From an uncultured Acidimicrobiales bacterium (GTDB taxonomy: Bacteria; Actinomycetota; Acidimicrobiia; Acidimicrobiales; CALAML01), in contig CALAML010000045.1 of the NCBI GenBank assembly GCA_937925845.1, positions 65,616 through 129,615 of the forward strand: DNA of 64,000 nt, read 5' to 3'. The notes under the pieces are model-generated. The model was not told the origin of the DNA, made no database searches, and worked only from the letters and a program-made list of their open reading frames with translations. Each line of letters begins with the position of its first letter. Position 1 is the first letter of the stretch. Shown here in pieces: positions 26,615 through 35,822 of the stretch. The position numbers were made by a program, and so were the translations under genes.

Positions 26615-28351
26615 TTGTACCAGGAACTCAAAGAAGTCTGGACCGAACTCACCGCTCCGGGGGCCCAGTTCGAGATCACCGATGTTGAGGTGCGGGGCCA
26701 AACCCTGAAGGCCTACGCCGGAGCCCCCGGCTCACTACGCGACATCTGGGCCCTGGCCGCCGGGTACGGCGATGCCGACTACCTGGTCTACAACGACGAG
26801 CGCTGGTCCTACGCCAAAGTGCAGGCCGACTCGGCCGCCCTCGGCGCCTGGCTGGTCGAGCAGGGCGTGGGCGTTGGCGACCGGGTCGGTATCGCCATGC
26901 GCAACTACCCCGAATGGATGCTGTCGTACTGGGCCATCACCTCGATCGGTGCCGCCGTGGTAGGTGTCAACGCCTGGTGGACTCCGGCCGAGCTCAAGTA
27001 CGCCCTTGAAGACTCCACCCCCAAGGTCGTTATTGCCGACCAGGAACGCTACGACCGCATGGTGGAATCCGGTGGGCTCGCCGACGCCAAGGTGGTCGGG
27101 GTGCGTATGGACTCCACCCCCGAGGGCGTCACCCCAATGGCTGAGGTACTCGCCGGCGGCGGCACCATGCCCGAGATCACCATCGACCCCGACAGCGACG
27201 CCTGCATCTTCTACACCTCCGGCACCACCGGCTTCCCCAAAGGCGCCCAGCTCACCCATCGAGGCTGCACCAACAACCTGATGAGCCTGGCCTTCTGGAA
27301 CACCGCAGTACGGATGGCGGGGGAGCGAGCCGGGACCGGAAGCGCCAGTGTTCTGGGCGACGACGCCCCGGCTGACGGCGATGCCGCTGCGGCCCCGAGC
27401 GCACCCTCGGCGCTGGTGGTGACCCCGCTGTTCCATGTGACGGCCAACAACTGCGTGGCCCACGGCATGACCCTGCTCGGCGGCAAGCTGGTGCACATGT
27501 ACAAGTGGGACGCCGGCGAGGCGCTCAAGCTGATCGAGGCCGAACGCATCGCGGCGCTGAGCGGCGTGCCGGTGATGTCACGTGAGCTGCTGGCCCACCC
27601 CGACTTTGCCACCACCGACACCTCCAGCCTGGCCAGCCTCGGCGGCGGCGGGGCCCAAATCCAGCCCGACCTGGTGGAGAAGATCGACGCCGGCGTGAAG
27701 TCGGCCCGCCCCAACACCGGCTACGGCATGACCGAAGTATGCGGCATCATCACCGCCAACTCGGCCGACTTCTTTGTGGACAAGCCCGAGAGCGCAGGCC
27801 CGGCTATGCCGTGCTTCGAAACCAAGTGCGTCGACCCCGAAGGCAACGAAGTCCCGCTGGGAGAAACCGGCGAACTGTGGGTGAAGGGGGCCCAAGTCAT
27901 CCGGGGCTACCTCAACCGCGAAGACGCCACTGCTGAAAGCATTACCGACGGCTGGCTCCACACCGGCGACATCGCCCGCATCGACGAAGACGGCTTCATC
28001 TTCATCGTGGACCGGGCCAAGGACATGCTGCTGCGAGGCGGCGAAAACGTCTACTGCGCCGAAGTGGAAACGGCGCTGTTCGATCACGACAGCGTGGCCG
28101 AGTGCACCGTGTTTGGTGTTGAAGACGAACGGCTCGGCGAAGAAGTGGGCGCCGCCGTGGTGCTCGCCGACGGCGCCACCACCACCCCGGCTGAACTTCG
28201 GGACCACTGCGCTTCGCTTATCGCCAAGTACAAGGTGCCCCGCTACATCTGGCTGCTCGATGACCCGCTGCCCCGTAACGCCAGCGGCAAGTTCCTCAAG
28301 CGCGAAGTCAAGGAAAGCCTCGACCCGGCCAACGCCGACCAACCGGCCTGA
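26615..28351 (+). CDS. AMP-forming acyl-CoA synthetase
   Basis: About 578 aa from TTG 26615, chosen because AGAGGGGAAA lies just upstream; the track start at 26573 lacks a site. ANL-family motifs in order: YTSGTTGFPKGA (P-loop), FHVTANN, GYGMTEVCG, GWLHTGDIARIDEDGFIFIVDRAKDML, and the C-terminal catalytic Lys in PRNASGKFLKRE. It activates a carboxylic acid with ATP and loads CoA, probably a fatty or aromatic acid. An Ala/Asp-rich insertion near residues 245-265 (AGTGSASVLGDDAPADGDAAAA) is unusual. It may feed the downstream small membrane protein or act alone. Confidence 0.92.
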   Translation: MYQELKEVWTELTAPGAQFEITDVEVRGQTLKAYAGAPGSLRDIWALAAGYGDADYLVYNDERWSYAKVQADSAALGAWLVEQGVGVGDRVGIAMRNYPEWMLSYWAITSIGAAVVGVNAWWTPAELKYALEDSTPKVVIADQERYDRMVESGGLADAKVVGVRMDSTPEGVTPMAEVLAGGGTMPEITIDPDSDACIFYTSGTTGFPKGAQLTHRGCTNNLMSLAFWNTAVRMAGERAGTGSASVLGDDAPADGDAAAAPSAPSALVVTPLFHVTANNCVAHGMTLLGGKLVHMYKWDAGEALKLIEAERIAALSGVPVMSRELLAHPDFATTDTSSLASLGGGGAQIQPDLVEKIDAGVKSARPNTGYGMTEVCGIITANSADFFVDKPESAGPAMPCFETKCVDPEGNEVPLGETGELWVKGAQVIRGYLNREDATAESITDGWLHTGDIARIDEDGFIFIVDRAKDMLLRGGENVYCAEVETALFDHDSVAECTVFGVEDERLGEEVGAAVVLADGATTTPAELRDHCASLIAKYKVPRYIWLLDDPLPRNASGKFLKREVKESLDPANADQPA

Positions 28352-28419
28352 TGTCGTGGCCAGGTGCGCCAACATCGTTGGTGCACCTGGTTCTGCGGTG
28401 AAGCCTTGGAGGTAGTCAG

Positions 28420-28821
28420 GTGAGTACGGCCCAGAAGATCTTCATCGTCTACGGCATCGTCATCGCCGCCTACGCCTTCCTGCTCGGCATCCCGTTGGCC
28501 GCCGCTCGAGCAAAGGCTCCGACGGCCAGTCGGCACCTGGTGAACGCCCACCTGTCGGGCCTGATGCAGGCGCCGCTGCATTTCGGCCTGGCCTTTGTTG
28601 TGGGTGCGGTCGGCTTCGAAGGCACTCTGGCCACGGTCGGGGCCGCCCTGGTCGTGGCTGGTACAGCCCTTGAAACCGCCGGTGGCACCAGCAACTGGTT
28701 GAGCGAGACCGACGACCAGTTTGCCGAGAACTCAACCGGCTACAAGCTCAACTCGCTCAGCGGACCGCTGGCGATCATCGGCATCCTGATCTGCCTCTTC
28801 GGAGTCCTCACCAACCTCTAA
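28420..28821 (+). CDS. Small four-TM membrane protein, possibly related to styrene-oxide isomerase / hydroxylaminobenzene mutase
   Basis: 133 aa from GTG 28420 with GGAGGT about 8 bases upstream. Four hydrophobic segments: KIFIVYGIVIAAYAFLLGIPLA, APLHFGLAFVVGAVGF, VGAALVVAGTALETAGG, and GPLAIIGILICLFGVL. The segment NAHLSGLMQAPLHFG resembles the conserved AHLxGLM-type stretch of the styrene-oxide isomerase / HAB mutase group, which binds haem through a His in this region. The length fits HabA (about 135 aa). This is a pattern match from memory and needs a profile search. It follows the acyl-CoA ligase by 68 bp and could share its transcript. Confidence 0.7.
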   Translation: MSTAQKIFIVYGIVIAAYAFLLGIPLAAARAKAPTASRHLVNAHLSGLMQAPLHFGLAFVVGAVGFEGTLATVGAALVVAGTALETAGGTSNWLSETDDQFAENSTGYKLNSLSGPLAIIGILICLFGVLTNL

Positions 28822-28835
28822 TCAGGCCCGCAAAA

Positions 28836-28890
28836 CCTGAAATGTCGGCGCTGGACGTTGATATTTCACGCTGAGCGCCGACATTTCGGG
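28836..28890. terminator. Long hairpin between convergent genes
   Basis: CCTGAAATGTCGGCGCT pairs over 17 bp with AGCGCCGACATTTCGGG (one U-G), loop 21 bases. It lies between the membrane protein and the DUF4407 gene, which converge, so a bidirectional terminator is likely; a repeat element is the alternative. Confidence 0.6.
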
Positions 28891-28923
28891 CTGGTATCGG
28901 TTCGGATGGAGGGACAGGAGGGG

Positions 28924-30315
28924 TCAGCTTCGGGTTGGTGGCGGGGGAGTGTTTGAACCGGTCCACTGGGCTGCTTCGGCTGAAGCCTGCTCGGTAGTCG
29001 AGCGACGGCGGGCCCGGCGGTTGGAGCGGCTGGAATCGTCCATGTCGATGACCTGGCTGGCCTTCCAGTTGTCGAGGACCACGCCGGCGATCTCGGTTTC
29101 GGTTTCGACCACCTTGGTGTTGACCTGCTCCGTAGCGTTGGAGTGCAGCCGGTAGTTCACCTTGGCTTCGTCGATCACCAGCTCGCTCAGAATCTCGGTG
29201 GCCTCGGGATACTTCTTGGCGTCGGCCTCCAACTGGGCGCTCTCACGCTCGTTTAGTGCCTTGGCTCGGCGCTCGTACATCGTAGGGGGAGAGAACACCA
29301 TCATCATCTTCACCAGCACCGGCAGCGAGTCGATCAGGATCACAAAGATGCGAAGAGCCCAGAAGCGGCTGGCCAGCACCGCGTTTTCCTCGGTGATCCG
29401 ATCCAACGCTTCCATGCGGGCCAACAAACCGGTGCGCTCATCGTTGAAGCGAAGAAACTCGGATCGACGAGCCTCCATCTCACTCTGCAGCAAGCCAAGC
29501 TCGGCCATACCGGCATCGATGTCGGCTTGGGCGGAGGTGAGGGCGGCGACAGAGCCGGCAGTGCGGCTCTCGGCGGCAGCGGTCTCGGCTTCATCAAGCT
29601 CGGTCTCCAGAGCCAGCAGCTCGGCGTCGAGCTCGGCCCGGCGTTCGGTCAGGCGACGAAACTCCGGACCTTCTCCATAGGTGGCGGTGCCACAGGTGCC
29701 TCGGGCTTCACAATCGATCTGAGCGATCACCTCGTCACGCTGGGACCGAAGATCGGTCCGCTCGGTGCGAAGGCGGGCGACTTCGGGATCCTCCGAAAGG
29801 TCGCCGGCGGTGGCGCCCTGGCGAACGACGGCCCGGTCGGCCTCGATGGCAACGGTCAGCGCGTTCATCCGCTCGGTGGTCGGGTCGTCGAGCAACGATG
29901 CTTCGAACGAACGCTGGCGCTCGCCCTGCATGGTTTCGAGTTCGGCCTCGATCTCGGGCTGGAACACCCGAAGGATCAGTGGCTCGGCAATGATGCCGCC
30001 AATCACCACGGCCAGCGCCAGGCGGGGCAGCAGGATCAGCATCGACCGCCACCAGCTGCTGTCGCGGTTGGTGGAAGCCACCAACCAACGGTCGAGGTTC
30101 ATGATGATCAAACCCCAGACCACACCGAAGCCCACGGCCGCAGCCGGCGGAGCATCGACGGTCATCTGGAGAGCCAAGGCGGCGGCGAAGCCACCCATCA
30201 ACGAGGTCGACAGGACGGCGCCGCCGATACCCATGTAGCGACCCCGGTCGCGCGGGCACTCCTCAAGCAGTTCGAGATTGGCTCCCGAGAGCGAGAGCAG
30301 AAAACGAGAAATCAT
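28924..30315 (-). CDS. DUF4407-family membrane protein with coiled coil
   Basis: 463 aa from ATG 30315, with GGAGG nine bases upstream (the track GTG at 30330 includes the ribosome site). DUF4407 layout: N-terminal GANLELLEECPRDRGRYMGIGG, two or three TM helices up to about residue 110 with the motif IMNLDRWLV, a long Glu/Arg/Ala coiled coil (about 130-310) with a Cys pair (CEARGTC), a further TM (LRIFVILIDSLPVLVKMMMVF), then a charged, Ser/Arg-rich cytosolic tail. Function of the family is unknown. Confidence 0.85.
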   Translation of the reverse strand: MISRFLLSLSGANLELLEECPRDRGRYMGIGGAVLSTSLMGGFAAALALQMTVDAPPAAAVGFGVVWGLIIMNLDRWLVASTNRDSSWWRSMLILLPRLALAVVIGGIIAEPLILRVFQPEIEAELETMQGERQRSFEASLLDDPTTERMNALTVAIEADRAVVRQGATAGDLSEDPEVARLRTERTDLRSQRDEVIAQIDCEARGTCGTATYGEGPEFRRLTERRAELDAELLALETELDEAETAAAESRTAGSVAALTSAQADIDAGMAELGLLQSEMEARRSEFLRFNDERTGLLARMEALDRITEENAVLASRFWALRIFVILIDSLPVLVKMMMVFSPPTMYERRAKALNERESAQLEADAKKYPEATEILSELVIDEAKVNYRLHSNATEQVNTKVVETETEIAGVVLDNWKASQVIDMDDSSRSNRRARRRSTTEQASAEAAQWTGSNTPPPPTRS

Positions 30316-30744
30316 CGGTAGTGCCTCCACGCACCAACACCAGGCCGACGGCGGTTGTCCACCACCGGCAACGGGATCGGAGTTGGGCGGTTCTGATACC
30401 GCGGAAAGAGCGGCATGGGAGTGGCATCGCGGCGCATCCGGGGCCGACGGAAGTCGACCACGGGACGGCGCCGGTTCCGGCTCGGGTTTCTACGATTCTG
30501 TTTGAAGAAACGGGGCCAGGAAGCAGCCACAGCCAACCTTTCACGGCGAGGTGATTTCCCCGCCTCGACCCATGGTCGGCACCTCGAATCCGGACATGAG
30601 ACGAACCGGTCAACGGGCGCCGAAAGGTGGGCTAAAAACGCCGGAAAGACGCGGCGGTTAGGCTAAATTTCCTGGTTCGAAACTCTCTATGGGCCCGCCG
30701 AAGAGAGGCGGCACCATCGACTGCTCCGTGGGGCCTAGAGGCTT
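30316..30744. other. Intergenic region without a gene
   Basis: About 430 bp between the DUF4407 start and the dxs end, both on the minus strand. Near 30695-30711 a CCGCC-GAAGAGA-GGCGG hairpin could end the dxs transcript. The ORFs listed here (30278-30666) have no family features and overlap one another. I see no tRNA or riboswitch. The DUF4407 promoter must lie here. Confidence 0.5.
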
Positions 30745-32589
30745 CTAGCTCAGCCAGCTTTGGGCGGTTTCGGCCAGGCCGTCGCCATCGAGGCCCAACA
30801 TGGCGTGGATGTTGGCTGGCGTGTCGTGGCTGATGTAGTCGGTGGGCACACCACAGACCCGCACCGGCGGTACATCACGACCAAGATCGGCGATCGCCGC
30901 GCTCATCGCTGCGCCCGCACCACCTTCGGCCAGGCCATCTTCAACCGTCACCACCAGCTCGTGGGTAGCGGCATCAGCGATCATCTCGGGGTCGAGAGGC
31001 TTCACGCAGCGAACATCCCACACGCTTGCTTCAACACCATCGGCGGCCAGTTGTTCGGCCGCTTCATGGGCGGCAGCCACCATGTTGCCAACCGCCAGGA
31101 AGCAGACTCGGGGAGCATCAACGGTGCGGACCTTGCGGGCCCGGAAGCCAACGCCATGCTCGCCCGGCTCCATGGTCGGCGGCATGGCTTTCGACCAACG
31201 AATCGCCACTGGTCCGTCGGTGTGTTCGAGGGCGTCGTGAAGCATCACGCCAACCTCCTCATAGGAGGCCGGGGCCAGGATGGTCATGTTCGGCACCTTC
31301 GACAGCAACACCATGTCGAGGATGCCGTGATGTGACGCACCGTCGTTGCCGGTGATGCCAGCGCGATCGAGACAGAACACCACCGGCTGACCATGGAGGC
31401 CGACGTCGAGGTTGGTCTGGTCGAAGGCCCGGGTCAGGAAGGTGGAGTAGAGGCCAACCACCGGACGCAGACCACCCATCGCCATACCGGCAGCCGCAGT
31501 GACCGCATGCTGTTCGGCGATGCCGACATCAAAGAAGCGATCGGGGAACCGATCGGCGAAAGGCAAAAGGCCCATCGAGTCGGGCATGGCCGCAGTGATG
31601 GCTACCACCTCGGGCCGGGCCTCGGCCTCCTTCACGATGGCTTCAGTGAACGCTGCGGTGTAGCTGCCGGGCTTTCCGGCCGGTGACAGGTCGTGCATGT
31701 TCTTGATCGGGTCGTTCTCGGCTGGCGCGTAGCCCATCCCTTTTTGGGTAAGCACGTGAACCACGGTGGGGCCGGAGAACTGGGCCGCGTTTCGCAGCGC
31801 AGTCTCGATGGTGCGAATGTCGTGGCCGTCGAAGGGGCCGAGGTAACGCACGCCGAGGGTTTCGAAAAAGGCGGGCGGCTGCCACATCTGGCGCACCGAC
31901 GCCTTCCAGGCATCGAGCGCTCGCTTGGCCCGAGAACCGACCACTGGAAGTTGGGTGGTGGCGCCTTCGAGCTTGGCCTGGCGACGCATGTACACCGGGT
32001 TCGACCGGATCTTCACCAGGCTCTCACCCAGCCGGGAAACGGTGGGGGCGTAGGACCGGCCATTGTCGTTCAACACAATGATGGCGTCGGCACCGCTGTG
32101 CCCAAGATTGTTGAGGCCCTCAAAGGCCATGCCGCCGGTCATCGACCCGTCGCCCACCACGGCCACCACCCGGCGACCCTCACCGGTCTCAGCCGACTGG
32201 GCCGCGGCGATGCCGTGGGCGTAGCTCAAAATGGTGGAGGCGTGACTGTTTTCGATCCAGTCGTGTTCGGACTCCGAGCGGCTCGGGTAGCCCGAGAGGC
32301 CACCGCCATCACGCAGCGTTTCAAACAGCTTGCGGCGGCCGGTGATGATCTTGTGCACGTAGGCCTGATGGCCGGTGTCCCACAACAGGATGTCTTCGGG
32401 GGAATCGAACACCCGGTGCAGCGCCAGCGTGAGCTCGACCACGCCAAGGTTGGAACCGAGATGGCCGCCACTGTTGGAGTTCGACACCGACTCCACAATG
32501 AAGTCCCGGATCTCCCCGCTGAGCTGTTCCAGCTCGGCATAGGAGAGCGATCGAAGGTCGGCAGGTTCTTCAATCCGATCGAGAAGCAT
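30745..32589 (-). CDS. dxs: 1-deoxy-D-xylulose-5-phosphate synthase
   Basis: 614 aa, full length for DXS, which condenses pyruvate and glyceraldehyde 3-phosphate as the first step of the MEP isoprenoid pathway. Thiamine diphosphate enzyme motifs: GGHLGSNLGVVELTLALHRVF with the catalytic His, WDTGHQAYVHKI, VVGDGSMTGGMAFEGLNN for TPP/Mg binding, YLGPFDGHDI, the pyrimidine-binding region DVGIAEQHAVTAAAGMA and DRAGITGNDGASHHG. It is a single gene; no other MEP gene is near. No riboswitch was found upstream. Confidence 0.97.
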   Translation of the reverse strand: MLLDRIEEPADLRSLSYAELEQLSGEIRDFIVESVSNSNSGGHLGSNLGVVELTLALHRVFDSPEDILLWDTGHQAYVHKIITGRRKLFETLRDGGGLSGYPSRSESEHDWIENSHASTILSYAHGIAAAQSAETGEGRRVVAVVGDGSMTGGMAFEGLNNLGHSGADAIIVLNDNGRSYAPTVSRLGESLVKIRSNPVYMRRQAKLEGATTQLPVVGSRAKRALDAWKASVRQMWQPPAFFETLGVRYLGPFDGHDIRTIETALRNAAQFSGPTVVHVLTQKGMGYAPAENDPIKNMHDLSPAGKPGSYTAAFTEAIVKEAEARPEVVAITAAMPDSMGLLPFADRFPDRFFDVGIAEQHAVTAAAGMAMGGLRPVVGLYSTFLTRAFDQTNLDVGLHGQPVVFCLDRAGITGNDGASHHGILDMVLLSKVPNMTILAPASYEEVGVMLHDALEHTDGPVAIRWSKAMPPTMEPGEHGVGFRARKVRTVDAPRVCFLAVGNMVAAAHEAAEQLAADGVEASVWDVRCVKPLDPEMIADAATHELVVTVEDGLAEGGAGAAMSAAIADLGRDVPPVRVCGVPTDYISHDTPANIHAMLGLDGDGLAETAQSWLS

Positions 32590-32777
32590 TTCACGCTCGC
32601 AGGGGTTGGGGTGCTGTTCTCAACGCTAGCGGTTCGGGTTGGTAATGCCCAGCCGTATGGCCGCGGCGGCCGCCGGTCAGAAGTGACTTGCACCACCTCC
32701 CCACAACAGGGTCAAGAACTGGCGGTGTTTCTGCATCAAACCCCCACAATTCACCGTCGCCCGTCCCGAATCCGACG

Positions 32778-32818
32778 AACCGGGTCTCTTCGGGGTCAGA
32801 CCCCAAAGGGACCCGGTT
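32778..32818. repeat. REP-like palindrome with GGGGTCAGACCCC core
   Basis: AACCGGGTC and GACCCGGTT enclose GGGGTCAGACCCC, giving nested inverted repeats over 41 bp. Related cores occur near 15501, 22751, 45957 and 48373. It lies in the ~400-bp divergent region between dxs and the DUF2332 gene, where no other gene is supported. Confidence 0.6.
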
Positions 32819-32992
32819 TATGCTGTTGATCCTTGCTGATGCGATGGGACTTGCCGGTCGGTGCTGGTCACCGTGGGTGAGATAGCCTGTCTCAGATAGT
32901 CGCTATTGCGGCACTATCCGTGGGAAAATGGCCCTGTGGTGAACGGAAACTCTTTCCGGGATCGCCCGACGGCAGCACGGAGGTGACGGCAT

Positions 32993-34135
32993 TTGGGTAC
33001 CTGGGCTAGAACCGCCCCAGTGGGTGCACGGATCCGGTTGGCGAACATCATCGATTTCCACGCGGACGCCTGCGCCCGCGAGGGTTCCCGGCTCTACTCC
33101 TACCTGCTTCGCCGGGTCGCCGAAGATGTCACCGTCGGTGGTGCCTTCGGTCCGCTGTTGCTGGGTCATGCTCACGACCGCTTTGCCTCGGCGCCGCTCT
33201 CGCGGCTCATGGCCTCGGTGCACCGCATCGTGCTTGAGGGCCGAGCGCCCGAACTGGCGCTGCACTACCCCTCCGTTGGCGGCTGGTTCGACGCCGAAGT
33301 GTTGGTCGAACTCGCCGACCCGGATGCGGCCGACGTACTGGTCTTTCGCGACTCGGGCTCCGGGCTTGACCCCTGGCCGGCCTTTGTCGAAACCGTCCTC
33401 GTGAGCGAGTCGGAGATCAGCGCTTATCTTGATCTTCCCGATCAGACCAACGACGTCACCCGATCCGCTGGCTTGCTCGCCGGTTTTCTCCGCGTCGCCG
33501 ACCTCTGCCCGATGCCGATGCGACTGCTCGAGATCGGCGCGTCAGCGGGATTGAACCTGCGATGGGATCAACTGCGATACGAGAGCCCCCAATGGTCCTT
33601 TGGTCCCAAGTCCTCGCCGGTGCGACTTTGTGAGCCGTGGCTCGACCGGGCTCCAGTCGTGGGGCGAGCACCGGAGATCATCGAACGTCGCGGCTGCGAC
33701 GTTCTCCCGATCGACCCCACCTCAGTGGTGGGCCGACGGATGGTGCGATCATTCATTCGACCTGATGACATGATCCGCCTCAGCTTGGTGGATCGAGCGT
33801 GCTCGATCGCCGCCGACCATCCAGTCACCATCGATGCCGCCAACGCCGCCGCCTGGCTGCCGGAACAGCTTCAGCGGCAGGTGCCAGGCGCGGTCACGGT
33901 GGTGTTCCACTCGATGCTCTGGTCATCACTGAGTCCACTCGAACAGGACCAAATTGAAGCGACGGTGACTACAGCTGGCGGACAAGCCACACCCGATGCT
34001 CCGGTGGCCTGGTTGCGACTCGAATCGATCCACGGTCGGCCCGTGACCCGGCTCACCTGCTGGCCTCACCAGGCCGAAAAGGTTGTGGCCCGTGGCGAAG
34101 CCCAGGGCCCCCAGCGCTGGAAGCTCAGCGCCTAG
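32993..34135 (+). CDS. DUF2332-family protein
   Basis: 380 aa from TTG 32993, supported by a strong GGAGGTGA eight bases upstream. It matches the DUF2332 layout: FHADACAREGSRLYSYLLRRVAED at the N-terminus, DPWPAFVETV, and LLEIGASAGLNLRWDQLRY in the middle, a motif that resembles the glycine-rich SAM-binding loop of methyltransferases. The C-terminus ends WLRLESIHGRPVTRLTCWP and so on. No function is established for the family. Its stop codon TAG is the first part of the CTAG end of a MITE, so the insertion may have set the present C-terminus. Confidence 0.82.
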   Translation: MGTWARTAPVGARIRLANIIDFHADACAREGSRLYSYLLRRVAEDVTVGGAFGPLLLGHAHDRFASAPLSRLMASVHRIVLEGRAPELALHYPSVGGWFDAEVLVELADPDAADVLVFRDSGSGLDPWPAFVETVLVSESEISAYLDLPDQTNDVTRSAGLLAGFLRVADLCPMPMRLLEIGASAGLNLRWDQLRYESPQWSFGPKSSPVRLCEPWLDRAPVVGRAPEIIERRGCDVLPIDPTSVVGRRMVRSFIRPDDMIRLSLVDRACSIAADHPVTIDAANAAAWLPEQLQRQVPGAVTVVFHSMLWSSLSPLEQDQIEATVTTAGGQATPDAPVAWLRLESIHGRPVTRLTCWPHQAEKVVARGEAQGPQRWKLSA

Positions 34136-34296
34136 TGTCCTGTCAACAAAGTCATGTCACGAATTCGACGGCTCTCAGCGCCCCTCCCGGCGTCCTCGAA
34201 AGCGCCATAACACCAAGTTGTGGCGGTTCTGCGTCCTTGGGAGGGACACCGATAGCTCGCCGAATTCATCAACGGACTTCACTGACAGGACACTAG
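34132..34296. mobile_element. MITE-like element, copy 2 (165 bp, inverted to copy 1)
   Basis: Begins CTAGTGTCCTGTCA and ends TGACAGGACACTAG. Its reverse complement matches copy 1 along the whole length, apart from scattered changes and the lack of the 18-base hairpin insertion. Its left CTAG supplies the TAG stop of the DUF2332 gene. No transposase gene is inside. Confidence 0.75.
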
Positions 34297-34312
34297 GAGC
34301 TGGAGTCGGCGA

Positions 34313-34389
34313 GCTGTAGCGCTCGGCGTTCGGCCCGGTGATGAGGGGCCGCCGATGAGGCCGAGAGCCAACACCACCGCCGGAGCCCG
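34313..34389 (-). pseudogene. Decayed duplicate of the PAP2 gene 3' end
   Basis: On the minus strand this stretch repeats the end of the adjacent PAP2 gene: the region coding LVLALGLIGG and the following LITG is matched at roughly 85-90% over about 50 bp, with small deletions that shift the frame. It lies directly beyond the PAP2 stop, in the same direction, and is followed by the MITE. It looks like a remnant of tandem duplication. Confidence 0.6.
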
Positions 34390-34391
34390 AC

Positions 34392-35522
34392 CTAACTCAG
34401 AGCGGCGGCGGCTCGGCGCTCAGCCCGCTGATTGCCCAGCCCGGTGATAAGGCGGCCGCCGATGAGGCCCAGGGCCAACACCAGCGCCCCGCCGGCGGCA
34501 TCGATCCAGTAATGGTTGGCGGTAACGACGATGGCGAAGAGAGTGGCGACCGGATACGCCGCGATCAGCGCCTTTGTCCAGCGGCGCTGCAACACCGGCC
34601 ACAGCATGATGAGACACCACGCCGACCAGCCGAAGTGGAGGCTGGGCATGGCCGCATACTGATTCGAGACTGCCTGCATGGCGCCCGAGTCGAACGACCA
34701 CAAGCCGCCGTGCACCGCCAGACTGTCGACGTATGCGTAGTCGTTGCCGCCGAACTCCAGGCCACCGTAGGGCGGACCAACGGCCAACAAACGCGGCGGC
34801 ATCAGCGGATAGGTGGAGAACCCGATCAGGGCCAACACCGTGGTGACGGCCAATGAGTTGCGGGCCAGGCGGTGACGGGCCGGGAATCGCCTGAACAGCC
34901 AAATCAGCACCCCGATGGTCACGATGAAGTGCAGGGTGCCGTAGAAGATGTTCCAGGCCTTCAGGAACCACCCCCAGTCGACAAACCAGCCCTGCACGAC
35001 CTCTTCGAAGTAGAGGCCCATACGTTTCTCAAGGTCGATGATCTCGACCGCATTGTCATAGGCCCGCCGAGGCGACACCGCGGCTGATCCAAAGGTGTTT
35101 CGGATCAGCGAATACACCCCGTAGAAAACCAGCACGATCAGTATCTCGACCCACCAGCGGCCGCGACGGTTACCCACTGCATCAGCGGCACCGTCGGGAC
35201 TATCGATGGAAGTGGCGGCGGTTGTGGCGGCCTCGGTGTCGCTCAGCTCGTCTTGGCCTGGGTCCATGCTGGTCTCGCCAAGCCCGGCCGCCTCGGCGCC
35301 AGCCGTTTCGACACCGGATGTTCCGGCTTCGGCTGTTCCGGGTTCGACATTGTGCGTCCTGGTGGCGCGCCCGGCTTCGATCGGATTGTTGAAGTCGATT
35401 CCTTCGGATGGAGCCTGGTCGGTGTCCACCGCAGCTCCGGCATCCACCTCGGTCATGGAGCTCAAGAACGAGTTGACTATCGCCGACTCGTCGTCGCCCA
35501 CATCACGGCTGCTCACCGCCAC
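34392..35522 (-). CDS. PAP2-superfamily membrane phosphatase / phosphotransferase
   Basis: Up to 376 aa; GTG 35522 or the GTG two codons later (35516, better spaced from GAGGGA). The first ~120 residues are acidic, Thr/Ala/Ser-rich and probably disordered. The membrane part has about six TMs with the phosphatase motifs: PSLHFGWSAW (motif 2 with His) and VTANHYWIDAAGG (motif 3 with His and Asp). The motif order and the RLLAVGPP insertion resemble Aur1/inositol-phosphotransferase-like PAP2 proteins. It probably acts on a lipid phosphate. An incomplete duplicate of its 3' end follows it. Confidence 0.87.
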   Translation of the reverse strand: MAVSSRDVGDDESAIVNSFLSSMTEVDAGAAVDTDQAPSEGIDFNNPIEAGRATRTHNVEPGTAEAGTSGVETAGAEAAGLGETSMDPGQDELSDTEAATTAATSIDSPDGAADAVGNRRGRWWVEILIVLVFYGVYSLIRNTFGSAAVSPRRAYDNAVEIIDLEKRMGLYFEEVVQGWFVDWGWFLKAWNIFYGTLHFIVTIGVLIWLFRRFPARHRLARNSLAVTTVLALIGFSTYPLMPPRLLAVGPPYGGLEFGGNDYAYVDSLAVHGGLWSFDSGAMQAVSNQYAAMPSLHFGWSAWCLIMLWPVLQRRWTKALIAAYPVATLFAIVVTANHYWIDAAGGALVLALGLIGGRLITGLGNQRAERRAAAALS

Positions 35523-35822
35523 TCCCTCGATGGTCCGACGCTCGCTGATCCCCAGCGCGCCTCTAACGCAGACACCGCGACCAGCCCAACCGGCCCAGGC
35601 AGGCTGCGGGAACTTCTGTGTTGTCGGGGGTTGGTAGCAGAGATCATATGGAGGGGGCGGACGCGGCCGTTAGGCCCAATCTAGTTGCCCCACAGCACCG
35701 TTCAGTCGCAGCGGTTAAACCACCCGTGTCCATCGGCACCGATCACCACAAACAAACCGGCTCCCCGCTGGGCCAGAGAACAGCCACCCGAAGGGCAGAC
35801 AGCGTTGTGTAGCCGGGCTGGG
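35523..35822. other. Intergenic region without a gene
   Basis: 300 bp between the PAP2 start and the thioesterase end, both on the minus strand. It must hold the PAP2 promoter. The small ORFs listed here are out of character for coding sequence, and I see no repeat or RNA gene. Confidence 0.4.

Noticed and set aside
30316-30744. Possible riboswitch or small RNA in the gap below dxs
   Set aside because: I could not find a conserved fold; only a weak hairpin near 30695 stands out.
31693-32829. 378-aa plus-strand ORF
   Set aside because: Antisense to dxs, with no family features.
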